Of a stretch of DNA of 64,000 bases, positions 10,976 through 22,690 are shown piece by piece. How positions within the stretch are numbered: position 1 is the first letter of the stretch; each line of letters starts with the position of its first letter. Where the stretch lies: NCBI GenBank assembly GCA_948146395.1, contig OX411559.1:4326501-4390500 (forward strand). Direction: 5' to 3'. The position numbers and the translations under genes are program-made. Under the pieces are notes generated by a model. It had not been told where the DNA came from, searched no databases, and worked only from the letters and a program-made list of their open reading frames with translations. This DNA comes from Fragum whitleyi. Its lineage: Eukaryota > Mollusca > Bivalvia > Cardiida > Cardiidae.

Positions 10976-11396
10976 TTTAAGAGAAATGTTGTTTTTTATA
11001 TAATCTATATGATACCAAAAAGACTTACACATTCCGATTTTTTTCCTAATTTGTATATCTCAAAATCATCATTACAGCCTGTGTGTAACTTTTCTACAAA
11101 ATTGACTTGTCCAAAGCGCATACATTGAGCCTGAACAGTCACACTAGTGAACATTTTATTGATTATGTAATAATTTAATTGTTTATTATGTTCATGAAGG
11201 TTCTTTCATTGTGATTGGCTGAAAGATTGTACAGAGCTGTGAAGTGCAAATTCATGAGCAAACAGCTGTTACTCTTTACTTATTACGCTACTAACATGTA
11301 TTCCTAATGAGACCCCGAGGTACAGTTAGAGGGGTTCTTTTGGTTTTCAAATCTGAATATTTCATTATTCTATAATTAAATCCCATTTTGTTGGTT

Positions 11397-11433
11397 CTCA
11401 TTTGAAACGTCTCATCGAGACGATTCAAATGAG
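11397..11433. repeat. Palindromic MITE core (CTCATTTGAA), copy 1
   Basis: Arms CTCATTTGAAACGTCTC and the complement ending in TTCAAATGAG. The flank (ACCCACAACATAGGGTTTC, then AATAAAGATTTTA) is shared, in inverted orientation, with the copy at 24685-24721. This defines an interspersed family about 120-200 bp long. Confidence 0.7.
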
Positions 11434-11589
11434 TACCCACAACATAGGGTTTCGTTGTGAAATAAAGATTTTAGACCGGCTTTACTCCCTCTTATCTGGA
11501 CCCCTGAATGTCTTGTACAGGCTTCTTTATTTTGACATTTTATTTTTTCTAGGGCTCTAAAAAACACTGTTGTAAATGCCCCAATGTAG

Positions 11590-11845
11590 GAAGTCGAGGA
11601 GGGTATGTTGGTTTCACTCTGTCTGTCTCTGACCTTTTTTGTTTTTGGACTTTAACTGAAGACTGAAGTAACTTAGAAGTAAGAGAATTATACAATTGTT
11701 GCCCATGACCCAAGGAGTAGCAATATTGGTTTTCAGTCACAAAGGTCAAGGTCACAATCGAATTTTACTACAAAAAATGGTTTAGAGAACTTGGACAAAG
11801 AGCTAGTGGGGGGTATTAGCCCGCTTTGCTAAAGATCTAGTTTTA
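11590..11845 (+). mobile_element. Diverged HINE-like fragment
   Basis: Has GGAGGGTATGTTGG, CTGTCTGTCTCTG and a 3' end with GGGGGGTATTAGCCCGCTTTGC and CTAGTTTT. These fit the common plan but match no other copy here closely. Spurious short ORFs cross it. Confidence 0.4.
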
Positions 11846-12229
11846 AATTTATAGGCACATGTTGTATTTTTCCCTCAAAAATTTAAGCATTCAAACATTT
11901 CAGAATGTTTCTTTTATTAATCCTTTCTGGTAGCATGATTCTCTTGTTAGATTGAAAACAAAAATTTAAGAATACAGCAAAAGGTTGTTAAAATCATCTT
12001 ACTGTAGCCAGTTTAAGTTTCCACACTTATTTTCTGTTCCAAACAAATGACAAATGAAAACAAGAGTAATACATTCAACTACTTAAAAAAGTCTACGAGA
12101 TTTCATGTATGAATTGAAATAATGTTTCTGTACTTAGAGATTTTTTTGTTAATTTTGCCACCCTCACTTGGTGGCAGACTCACAAATCCTGCGTCCCTTA
12201 AAACCTTGTTTCAAATATTGGTTGAGCAA

Positions 12230-12420
12230 AGACTCTTGACTGCCAGGGCACATGTACAGTCTGATCAGAGTCTTTACTACCCATTTTGTAGATAGATAAG
12301 GTCTCAAAGTATCTTTAGACAGTTAGGCAATCTTCTTAAGGACTATTTGGCATTAATGTTGCTAAATGTATTCCCCATGCACAAATCTAAAACTTTTGGA
12401 AATGTCACACACAGGCTCAT
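12230..12420 (-). repeat. Degraded interspersed repeat
   Basis: The segment around 'TTTTGTAGATAGATAAGGTCTCAAAGTA' is the inverse of one at 3003-3060, and 'TTTGGAAATGTCACACACAGGCTC' recurs near 3510, 4350 and 4780. Old, fragmented family; boundaries unclear. Confidence 0.5.
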
Positions 12421-12602
12421 TACATAGAAAAAGGTTCCAATGAAATGAGGTAAAATTAAGACATTTATCAAATTGTCTTGATAGCAGGCATGTATAGATT
12501 CACAAGTTTAAGTGAGTGATCAAAGGTCAACTTTGTCTATATCAGCATAAAGAGCCAATGAGGCACCCAAAGGCCACAGGCAGTATTTTGTTTCATTTTT
12601 TT

Positions 12603-13780
12603 AGCTCACCCGGGACGAAAGTCTTGGAAGAGCTATTGTCATACCCTCGGATATCGGCATCAGCGTCGGTGTCGGCGTCCGCATAAGGTTAAAGTTTTTT
12701 ATTTCTATCAATATTTATCCTAGAGGCTTTATTTTTTACAGAAACACTCATTAGGGCATAGGCTTTCATTTGAGACCAACATCCATGTTGAAATGACCTT
12801 TAGACTGTGACCTTGACCCTTTCAAAAAAACTTTAACCAAAAACTTTAACCAAAAACTTTAACCAAAAAAACTTTAACCTTGCTTATATTTTCTGTAAGC
12901 TTAAAACTAGAGACATCATTAATTCATATGCACACTCATTAGGTGATAGGCGTTCACCATAGACAAAGGTCCTTGACAATTTGACCTTGACCTTGACCCT
13001 TTGTGGACTTAAAAAAACTTTAACCAAAAAACTTTAACCAAAAACTTTAACCTTGCATATAGTTTTTTAATGCTCTAACCTAGGGACATCATAGCTTCAT
13101 ATATATACTAACCAGGTGATAGGCTTTCACCAGAGACCAAGGTCCTTCACAATTTGACCTTGACCTTTACCATTTGTGGACTTAGAAAAACTTTAACTGT
13201 AAACTTTAACCAAAATCTTTAACCTTGCTTATATTTTCTGATAGCTTTAACCTAGAGACATCATTACTTCATATACATAGTCACCAGATGAAAGGCTTTC
13301 ACCAGAAACCAAGGGCCTTGACAATTTGACCTTGACCTTTTATGGACTTGGAAAAAACTTAAACTGAAAAACTTTAACCAAAAATTTAACCTTGCTTATA
13401 TTTTCTAAATGCTTTATTCAGGGACATTATTACTTCATACACATACTCACTTGGTGATATGCTTCTACAGAGACCAAGGTTCTTCACAATTTGACCTTGA
13501 TCTTGAACCTTTTGTGGACTTAGAAAGATTTTAAAGAAAAACTTGTGTTTTATTCAAAGAAATTCCATTGGTAACCTCAGCTACTTGTAGGCTTTCACTT
13601 TACATGCAATTAAAACAAAAAAGGATTTATATTTCTTAATTACTACTCAAACAGATATATATTAGATCATTGACTTTAACATTGAAAGAAACCACTTTGA
13701 ACTTCGGTCTTTGGTCAAGCGCTGTTTGTGACAAGCAGCTGTTTGGGCGAGCTATGTTGTCCGCGGACAACTCTTGTTTT
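12603..13780 (+). mobile_element. Family G HINE-like repeat with TTGACCTTGACC monomers
   Basis: Starts AGCTCACCCGGGAC after a T run, with GTCGGTGTCGGCGTCCG. About four ~180 bp monomers repeat 'AATTTGACCTTGACCTT', 'CTTTAACCAAAAACTTTAACC' and 'AGGTGATAGGCTTTCACC'. The 3' end has TTGGGCGAGC (inverse of the start), perfect hairpin TTGTCCGCGGACAA (13757-13770) and CTCTTGTTTT. Non-coding. Confidence 0.75.
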
Positions 13781-14182
13781 GTTTTAAGTTTGCTGCTGAA
13801 CTTGAAAGTAGGTATATTTTGAACTCAGAATAATTATGCTATATGCCCTCTTTCCAAATCCCTTTCAATTTGTCTGCACGAGAAATGATATATATACATT
13901 TTGTGATATTCTTTTGTGATGACTTTGTTAAATATTCAATAAGTTTGTTTTGTGTGTATCAATAAAAGTGAAGAAAAAAGCTATATAAATGTCTTCCACT
14001 TTGAGTTTAGGGATTTGATTGAGAGACAAGTAGGATCTATGGTCAATGGCAATAGCATTAACTCTCATGGTGGTTAAGACATATGGTATTCCTGCAGTAC
14101 ACAGAACCTTGCCAGACAGTGTAGACTAAGATCAGCCTGCACAGCCGTGCAGTCAGATCTAAGCATACACTGCCTACTTTTT

Positions 14183-15204
14183 AGCTCCACTAGCTGAAAG
14201 CCACTGGGGCTATTGTCATGGTGTTGTGTCCGTCATGCGTCTGGTCATAAACATTTTCTTTAAAAATCTTCTCCTCAGAAACTATTGGATGAATTTCAAC
14301 CAAACTTCTCAGGAATGATCTTTGGGGGACCCTCTTTCAAAGTTGTTCAAGATATTTTGATCCAATGAACAACATGGATTTAATGGCTAATTTCCAAATA
14401 TGGTAAAAAGTGAGATCTTCAGATTCTAATAGTTTTCTCAGATTCTAATCTATGGATACCTAACAAATTTTACATGAATCATCCTTGGGTGACCTTTCAT
14501 CAGTCTACAAAAAAATTATTGTGATCGGATGGAAAATATTCATTATATAGGCGGAGGTCATTTCTCTATATGTTGTATAGTGAAAACTTTAAAAATCATT
14601 TTCTCAGAATGTAGGTGATGGATATCAACCAAATTACACTGGAATGATACTTGAGTGACCCTTTATCAGTCTACAAAGAAATATTGTGATCAGATGAAAA
14701 ATATGTATTTTATGGGCAGAGGTCATTTCTTAATATGTTGTAAAGTGGAAACTTTCAAAATCATTTTCTCAGAATGTTTTTGATGGATATCAACCAAATT
14801 TTACTGGAATGATCCTGGAGAGACCCTTTATCAGTCAACCTAAAATTTAATGATCAGATAAAAAATATGTTTATAAGGGGCGGAGGTCATTTCTCAATAT
14901 GTTATGTAGCAGAAACTTTATAAATCATTTTCTCAGAATTTTACTGATGCATATCAATCAAACATTTTTGGTATGATCTGTGGGTAACCCATTATCATAC
15001 AGTCAAAAATTATTTTGATTGGATGTAAAATATGTCTTTTATGGGCGGAGGTCATTTCTCTATATGTTATATAGTTGAAACTTTGAAAACCATTTTCAAC
15101 TTCAGTAGAACCCAAAATATCTAAAAATCTAGACAAAACTTTTATTTGCTTTTACAAGAACTTTAAAGCCTGTGGGGCGACTCAAGCCATTCATGGCTTT
15201 CTAG
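14183..15204 (+). mobile_element. Family A HINE-like repeat (A2)
   Basis: Same ends and monomers as A1: AGCTCCACTAGCTGAAAG at the start; GCCTGTGGGGC, hairpin AAGCCA-TGGCTT and CTAG-TT at the end. It contains about five monomers and a reduced CCGT tract. Confidence 0.75.
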
Positions 15205-15212
15205 TTGCTTCA

Positions 15213-16801
15213 TTGTTATGCCCCCCTTTGAAGAAGAGGGGGTATATTGCTTTTCCTTTGTCAGTCAGTTGTTCGGTCTGTCCACCTGTAGACTTTATTA
15301 GCTCCTCTGGCCGAAAGGCCAGCGGGCTATTGTCATGGCGAGGTGTCCTTGCGTCCGTCAGTCCGTCCGTCCGTAAACTTTTACTTTAAAAACCTTCTCC
15401 TCATAAAGTACTGGATGGATTCCAATCAAATTTCACAGGAATGTTCCTTAGGTGAACCTCTATCAGATTCCTTCAAAGATTTTTAATCGGTTGAAAATCA
15501 TGGCTGTAGTGGGCGTGGCTAATTTCCATATATGGTAATAGGTGGCTTTTCTCAGAAACAAATCAATGGATATTTACCAAACTTCACATGAATTATCCTT
15601 TAGGGGCCCTCTATCAGCCTACAAAAAATGATTGTGATCAGATGAAAAATATGTATTTTATGGGCGGAGGTCATTTCTCTATATGTTATATAGTGAAAAC
15701 TTTGAAAATCATTTTCTCAGAACCTTATTGATAGATATCAACCAAATTTTACATGAATGATACTTGATTGACCCTATATCAGTATAGCAAAAATTATTGT
15801 GATCGGATAAAAAATATATATTTTATGTGCGGAGGTCATTTCCCTATATGTTATATAGTGTAAACTTTGAAAATCATTTTCTCAGAACCTTATTGATAGA
15901 TATCAACCAAATTTTACTAGAATGATTCTTTAGTGATCCTTTATCAGTCTATCAAAAAATATTGTGATTAAATCAAAAATATGTATTTTATGGGCAGAGG
16001 TCATTTCTTCATATATAGGGTAAAACAAACTGTCCTGTAAGGTTAAACAGATGGATTAGATATCATGGAAATTTTATTTCTGTGAAGTTGTATCAGTCTG
16101 CAAAAAAATATTTGATTAGATGAACAGCATATACTATCATTAGTTAGAATTTTGTTTTGATGACAAACAATTGTGAAGTAACATCTTTTAGTAGTGTTTA
16201 ATTAAAAGTGGAAAGATCTACAATCAAATTTTGCAGACCAACACCAGTATATTGTGCAGTAACATTCTGTTAGTTTTGAAATTCTTATATTTGGATTTTA
16301 ACAAAATATCACTAGAATGATCCTTGGGTGACCCATTATCAGACTGCACAAAATTATTGTAATTTAATGAAAAATATTTGTGTAACAGGTAGAGGTCAAT
16401 TTTGTTATTCACTGATCATGAGTTTTTTATGCAGAAATATTTCAGCATATGACCCTTATTTACTTGAAATAAACATTCACTCATTCATTTACTTCAATTC
16501 TCATTTTAACAGCTTTATCATCCTCTAATATAGTCATTATTTGGATATTCAGGCCTGTGGAGCGAATCAGGTGCTCAAGCGCCTCTAGTTTTGTCCCAGC
16601 ATAACTCAAAAAGTATGCAAGATGGATTCATGAAACTTCACCGTTGATAGATCTCATTGAGGAGAAGTGCAGTGCACAAGGACCATAACTCTACTCATAT
16701 TTTGTGAGTAATTGCCCTTTATTGATTGACAAAGAATATGCTTTAGACCTGCTTTTATTGGGGGGGGGGGGGGGGGCAAAAAAGTTTTACAAACATCTCT
16801 T
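15213..16801 (+). mobile_element. Family E repeat, interrupted by A3
   Basis: The left piece (15213-15299) begins TTATGCCCCCCTTTGAAGAAG, a hairpin with GGGGGTAT, followed by a TCAGTCAGTTGTTCGG tract. The right piece (16589-16801) resumes at TTTTGTCCCAGCATAACTC and ends with an expanded G run (16760-16776), ACAAACATCTCTTGTTGTTG. The A3 element sits between them. Confidence 0.6.
15300..16588 (+). mobile_element. Family A HINE-like repeat (A3), nested in E
   Basis: Starts AGCTCCTCTGGCCGAAAGGCC and carries GTCCGTCCGTCCG and diverged ~175 bp monomers. It ends GCCTGTGGAGC (16554-16564), hairpin AGGTGC-tcaa-GCGCCT (16569-16584) and CTAG-TTTT. Confidence 0.72.
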
Positions 16802-16853
16802 GTTGTTGAACTAATTGGAAATCAAGTTATTGAAATGTTCAAAAATAGTTTTT

Positions 16854-17667
16854 AGCTTGACTATTCCTAGAAAACGGGGGGGGCTATTCTGGGAATCAGC
16901 ATTGGTGTAGGTGTAATGCTTTGGTTAAGTTTTTACATGCAAGTGTTTAAAATCTCTATTTCTACTTTAGCTATTGCTTGGAGACTATGCACATGCCTCT
17001 GTGACCATAATATCAGCCTTTAGACAAAGATTCATTACTCTGATATTGATTTAGTGGAATTTTAACCCTTTTCTGACTTATAAATTCCTGGTTAAGTTTT
17101 TAAGTACAAATGTTGTATATCAGTTATATCTCTTTTTCATTCAAAGCTATTGCTTGGAAACTTTGCACAAGCTTCTGTTACCATGGTATCAGCCTCTAGA
17201 CAAAGATTCAATACCCTAATAGTTAAATTAGTGGTATTCTAACCCTTTTCAGAATTCCTAGATAAGTTTTTACGTGCGAATGTTGTATATCAGTTATGTC
17301 TCCATTTCTACCTAAGCTTTTGCTTTGAAACTTTGCACATGCTTCTGTGACCATAATATCAGTCCATAGACAAAAGATTCAATACCCTGATTCTGAATTT
17401 AGTGGAATTTCACTCCTTTTTGGACTTAAAAATTCCTGGTTAAGTTTTTTCGGCAACTATTGTATATCAGCTATTATTTGTTTTCTACTTTAGCTATTGC
17501 TTGGAAACTTTGCACCTGCTTCTGTGACCATAATATCAGCCTCTAGACAAAGATTCTTTGGAATTTTTTTTACCTTCATTTTATTGAATTTTCCAATGTT
17601 GATATTGATTTGTTGTTACTATCCAGCACTAGGAATAGACGAACTGACCTCCGACAGCTCTTGTTTC
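16854..17667 (+). mobile_element. Family D repeat (D2), uninterrupted
   Basis: Begins AGCTTGACTATTCCTAG and ends near CTAGGAATAGAC (an inverted pair), followed by GACAGCTCTTGTTTC. About four monomers repeat 'GCTTGGAAACTTTGCAC' and 'AAAGATTCATTACTCTGA'. It serves as the reference for D1. Confidence 0.65.
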
Positions 17668-17723
17668 TATATGAAATTTGTTCGTATCATGCTCCTAGGA
17701 TCATATACTTGGGCTCAGCCCGT

Positions 17724-17742
17724 GGGGGGGGGGGGGGGGGGG
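17724..17742. repeat. Homopolymer G19
   Basis: Uninterrupted run of 19 G on the + strand, a potential quadruplex or slippage site. Confidence 0.9.
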
Positions 17743-18191
17743 TTGACCTAACTATCATAACTACAGCTTGAATAAGCTTTAGTAACGGCGATTAAGTCGC
17801 CCATAAACAAACAATGACAGAGGTCAACATCATCTCAGTATAATTGAGAGATTTGATTGGTCAATCCATGCTTTGATTTGCTGCAGCGATCAATTGATTG
17901 GATGTCACAAAAAAACGGGGAATTTTGTCCAATGTGAGTTAGTGTGTCAAGCACTAGTTTGGGTACGCCTTTTTTAGTCTTTTTTAAATCTATTGTTTTC
18001 CCTCCTGACTATCTTGATGCCCCAGTTATATGGTTCATGGTTTGTCTTTGAGTGAAAACAATCCCGACCTTGGTACTAAGTCAGAGTGACACGTGACGCT
18101 TCAGTAAGTTATAAAGGAACTGTTTACTACAACCTGGTCCTTCCGTGTTACAAATCAAATACTTCACCAACAGTCATTCATACCAACCCTG

Positions 18192-18375
18192 CCTCACTGC
18201 TACGTGAATCCTTGCTTTACTGCAACGTGAATCCTTGCCTCACAGCTGCGTGAATCCTTGCCTCACTACTCCGTGAATCCTTGCCTCACTGCTACATGAA
18301 TCCTTGCCTCACTGCTACGCGAACCCTTGCCTCACTGTTACGTGAATCCTTGCCTCACTGCTACGTGAATCCTGA
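18192..18375 (+). repeat. 23-bp minisatellite, eight units
   Basis: Eight head-to-tail units of the form CCTCACTGCTACGTGAATCC-TTG with scattered substitutions. The units are contiguous with no spacers, so this is a minisatellite and not a CRISPR-like array. Confidence 0.85.
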
Positions 18376-18437
18376 AAAACATCCTGAATCGACTTATTTT
18401 GACAGTCATTTAATAATGATATACATGTACATGTGAT

Positions 18438-18510
18438 TAGCTCTGCTTGCCGAAAGTCCAGCGGGGTTTATTGTCATTGTAAAGCGTCAGTCGTACGTCC
18501 GTTAACTGAT
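18438..18510 (+). mobile_element. 5' fragment of a family A/B-like repeat
   Basis: TTAGCTCTGCTTGCCGAAAG, then TTTATTGTCATTG and GTACGTCCGT resemble the first 70 bases of families A/B. It is truncated afterwards. Confidence 0.5.
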
Positions 18511-19335
18511 TTTTTATGGTCGCGAATAGATCCGTATGTATGTATGTATGCCGATGAAAATTTCACATGCGTACGTTTATATTTATTTCTAACGTCAACA
18601 CTGCGCGTTACAGTGCTCATATTCAGCATGAAGGTCAATGTCAATTATTAAGGCCAAACTTCGATGAAAAGATACAAGCCGTTTCCGAGGCATGCTTATA
18701 TCTATCTAGATTCTTGCAGTATACTTGGCTTAAAATTGGTTTCGTCATGATTTTATGACAAGAATTTTGAGAACTCGGCTATATTTTGTTAGCTTGCTCA
18801 TAAAGTAGTCAAAAGAAAATATATCTCGATAGTACAGTCTTTATTTTTTGGCTGAATAGCACGAATTTATATTAGAAGATAAGGTTTGATGTTTTTGTTT
18901 GGTTTTTTTTAATTCGTGGGGGTATGGAACTGAAAACCTAACGCTACACTTTTCAATAAATCTGCCTTAGCATATTCATGCAGTGTGATGACTGGATAAG
19001 TAATATTCCAATGCTGCGTCATTTTGATATACCACAATTACGCGAACCTCAAACTGCGTAAAGATTACATACAGTATAAGGGTAGTCAATGATCGAAGTA
19101 TATAAATAGTTTGTAATTTTCAATTAATAATATTAGTTTATTATATTGTACTATCTTGCAGTGTTAATACAGGGATCGATTACGTATTATAATACGTTAT
19201 TTACAATGATAATATAGGTAAGCTTGCTTTTTTTGTATCGTTTTCTATACGAAACGTCGTAAATAGGCGATTAAAATACCGTAACTGCAGCTTATTTTAA
19301 TGTCTTTGTGTGACTAAATTGATGTAACTACAGTT
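18511..19335. other. Unassigned AT-rich stretch
   Basis: No exon-like open frame, RNA gene or clear repeat boundary seen. Confidence 0.5.
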
Positions 19336-19701
19336 AAGCACATCGTGAAATTGACACTCATCACGTTCAAAACCATTCATACTCACTCATTCAGCGCTCC
19401 AATCATTCATTCATAACATTTACTTCAATTACTTAGACACGCTCCGAAATTATTAAAAAATCGTTTCGAAATCGTTCAAGACGATCAACTTTTCATACAA
19501 ATTGATCAAATTATTTTACGATTCTATTGACTGATTTGGATTCCTAAGTGTCTGATTTATCCGGGAACCACATAAAATCAGAAAAGTACTTAGATTTTAT
19601 TACCTCCCTTTAATTTCACTCAAAACTCGCTCCACACGCTCATTCAATTTCATTCCAAAATCATTCCCAAACCAAGCATCTTGTCAATTTCACGATGTTC
19701 T
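19336..19701. mobile_element. TIR element with ACATCGTGAAATTGACA ends, copy 1
   Basis: The left end ACATCGTGAAATTGACA (19340-19356) is the inverse of the right end TTGTCAATTTCACGATGT (19681-19698). The interior has CATTCATTC motifs and 'CCTCCCTTTAATTTCACTC'. Related copies are at 35624-36032 and 36486-36874. Non-coding MITE. Confidence 0.75.
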
Positions 19702-19924
19702 TATCTGTATATAGCTTTATCGTCTATTGGCTACTTAATTTATTTACTTATATTTTTTGACGACAAAAATACAGTTTTAAAAAGCTGAAGTTACGGCTAT
19801 TTTGTCAATATTACACTTATCTAATCTTTAGCAAGTTACACATTTTCCAAGACCAAGACATATGACAAGCTTGAGCTCATTGAGTTGCTCTTGAAAACTC
19901 AATTCAGATGAATTCACTTTCCGA

Positions 19925-20008
19925 CAGAGAGAGGGAAAAGAGAGGAAGAGAGAGAGAGGGGGGACAGAGAGAGAGACAGAGAGAGACAGAGAGAGCGAGA
20001 GAGGGAGA
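19925..20008 (+). repeat. GA-rich simple repeat
   Basis: Degenerate (GAGA)n purine tract of about 80 bases. Confidence 0.9.
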
Positions 20009-20027
20009 GCATACGAATTTTACAGCT

Positions 20028-20130
20028 TCGTTTAGTGAGGCTGGGTGTTAAGCGTTTTTCCCATAACTACGCCCTGGTAACGCTGGGGCTCGAACCACGG
20101 AACTTCATGTCAAGAGTAGAGTGTTATTGC
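20028..20130 (-). mobile_element. Fragment of a second tRNA-derived SINE family
   Basis: Shares GCTGGGTGTTAAGCGTTTT, CGCTGGGGCTCGAACCA and neighbouring bases with the better-preserved copy at 58485-58648. The B-box-like GGTTCGAGCCCC lies on the minus strand. Confidence 0.6.
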
Positions 20131-20546
20131 TACGCTTCAGAATGACAATGACAATACTCGCCCAAATTTAATCATTTTTATATAATTAATTTTATGGTAT
20201 CTTTGACCAATTATAAAGGTAACAATGACCCCAAAAACATGCATATCTTATGATTTTAACAAGAATGAAATTAAAAAAAAATAAATAAAAGTCTAAGACT
20301 CATATCTAAGGAAGCAGCAGATGACAATTTTATTTTTATAATTATTTATTCATTTCTTCTTTTCTTTTCTTTTTTTGAGCAGAAAACAATGACAAAATAA
20401 ACAATTTGCTCTATTTTCCATAATTAAGGTCAAAATTCTTCTAGGGGATTATGAACTTAAAGTTAAGTAAAAATCATATTTCTTTACCAAGAAGCTGAAT
20501 ATACAAGGTACTAAAGTATCCGAATTAATACACAGAATTATAGTAT

Positions 20547-20838
20547 GTGTGTTTGTATTTCCGCTTGTTTATCGTCGCTACATGCCCATATAAGCGACGC
20601 TCTCAGAAGACGATTAGTTGTTACGGGGGATAGTGCAAGGATACATGACGAAACTACTGCTGAGATTCGCCATGTTTTTTTAACGCGCTCGGTGTAAATC
20701 ACCGTCTCACGGGCCTCGGTTTAACGTCTCATCCGAAAGACAATTAGTTCGTTAGTTTGCCGACCCAGGTTTGAACCCACGACGTCGAACTTCAATAGTT
20801 CTTAAGTCCGGTGCTCTACCAACTGAGCTAATCGGGCT
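20547..20838 (-). mobile_element. tRNA-derived SINE (S2)
   Basis: Full-length relative of S1 in the same orientation. The A box lies at the right end (GCTCTACCAACTGAGCTAA on the + strand), the B box (GGTTTGAACCCAC) next to it, and the body is shared down to GTATTTCCGCTTGTTTATCG. Confidence 0.85.
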
Positions 20839-21059
20839 GACAAATGATAGTATGCATGTAGATACACACTACAAAAAAAGGAAACTCAACAGTTTGTAGC
20901 TGATTTTGCGAGTAAACTATCTCTTTCCTAAAACATTTTGTGAACATAAGATATACAAGTTTGCAGCACATCATATTCATTGATTTGTAAAATGTATCTA
21001 AATTTTTCATCATCACTCATGATTTTAAAAGAAGGTGTGATGCCTTCTACCTCAACAAA

Positions 21060-21190
<131 letters not shown>

Positions 21191-21839
21191 TCTTAATTTA
21201 AAGAAGGTAGCTCATTAAGCTGTCGCCATACAAACAATACAATGAAGATCTTATTTATAATGAGGCCTTCTGAAAACAATTTAATCTAATACAAAACAAG
21301 AACGATGAAATAATCCTAATGTTAATTACTGGATTATGATAATTCTGGGGAGGAATTCCCAGAAGATTAATGAGGTAGTATTTTAACGGCTTTTCATATG
21401 TACAAGTATACAAAGAAATCCTTTTGACATCGATAAGGAACAAGTTCTTACAAAATTTTGTTCAATTCAGCTTCCTAGATGATTAAATAGTATTCACGAT
21501 GAATGAAGAGGCAAACGAATGAATCAAAATCGGCCACCTCCATCATTAATCGAACTAGGATAAATGGCTTTGAAAAAACTATTTTCCTGTTACCTGATAA
21601 AGACTGGCATAATATGAGTGTAAGAGACAATTTCTGCTATTCAATAGCCAAAGAATTTTGGCAGTCAGTTTTGTTTCAGAAGTCATAATTTGATAAAAAT
21701 GATAGTACATGTAATAATAACGATAATAAAGAGAGGGAGAAGCAAGAGGACCTAAATGACCCTAAGCCGCACACCCGAATTTTATTGGTCCACTGAATTC
21801 ACCCAAGTAACTTTCTGACAAAGTGTCATTCACATTTGC

Positions 21840-22690
21840 CTTTGCCTAGTATTTGAGGAAGAGATGTTATTCCAGGAATTGAAAGTGAAAATAGGCACCA
21901 TATGCACCCTGCTACGCCAATATTCATGGCCAAATCAGAATGTAACGACAATTCTTTGAAAAGGGTCACCGAAGATGCATGGGAAAGCTTTCTTTTAAAA
22001 TAGTCTTTTGTTTAGGAGGTGATTATGTTTAAAGATTTCAAAGTGAGAAAAAGTCCCACCCTGCCACACCCATAATAATGAACCAAACAGAAATTTGAAA
22101 ATCAAATTTTAAGAAAGGTCAACCAAGGAACATTTATACAGAGTTTAATTGAAGTTGCCAAATTGATTTGGGAGAGAAAGGCATTTTAGGATTTCTAAGT
22201 GAAAAACTGCCCCGCCCTGCCATGCCCATATTTTGGGAGTCAATCAAATTTCACAAACAAGCTTTCAGGGGAGTTATCAAAGGAATAACAAGTTAGGTTG
22301 AAATTTTACCCATTGGTTACTGAAGAAAAGATGTTTAAAGTTTTCAGGGTAAGCGCCCCCCCTCCCCCAAGCCCATCCCCGGCACGTCCATATTTGGGGG
22401 TCAGTCAAAATTTCACGCACAATTTTTGAGGAGGGTCACCCAGAAACATTTCTACCAAGTTTGGTTGATATCTGTCTATTGGTTACCGAAGAAAAGATGT
22501 TAAAATTTTCAGGGTCAAAAGTGCCCCACCCTTCCACGCCCATATTTGGTTGTCAATCAAAATTTCACGAATGAGTTTTAAGAAGGGTCACCAAAGGAAT
22601 ATTCAGGCCAAGCTTGGTCGCCCATTCGCGACTGAGGAGAAGATGTTTAAAGATTTGTTACCGACTTCCGACGCACGACATACTAAAGAT
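21840..22690 (-). mobile_element. Old family B-like repeat, minus strand
   Basis: The reverse complement shows diverged ~150 bp monomers with 'CCCAAATATGG', 'GGGCGTGG.AGGG' and 'AACATCTT.TC', as in the 9434 element. The TCC-rich leader (GTCGTGCGTCGGAAGTCGG) is at the right edge. More diverged than the + strand copy. Confidence 0.6.

Noticed and set aside
18192..18375. CRISPR-like array
   Set aside because: The units are contiguous with no unique spacers, and the DNA is eukaryotic; it is a minisatellite.
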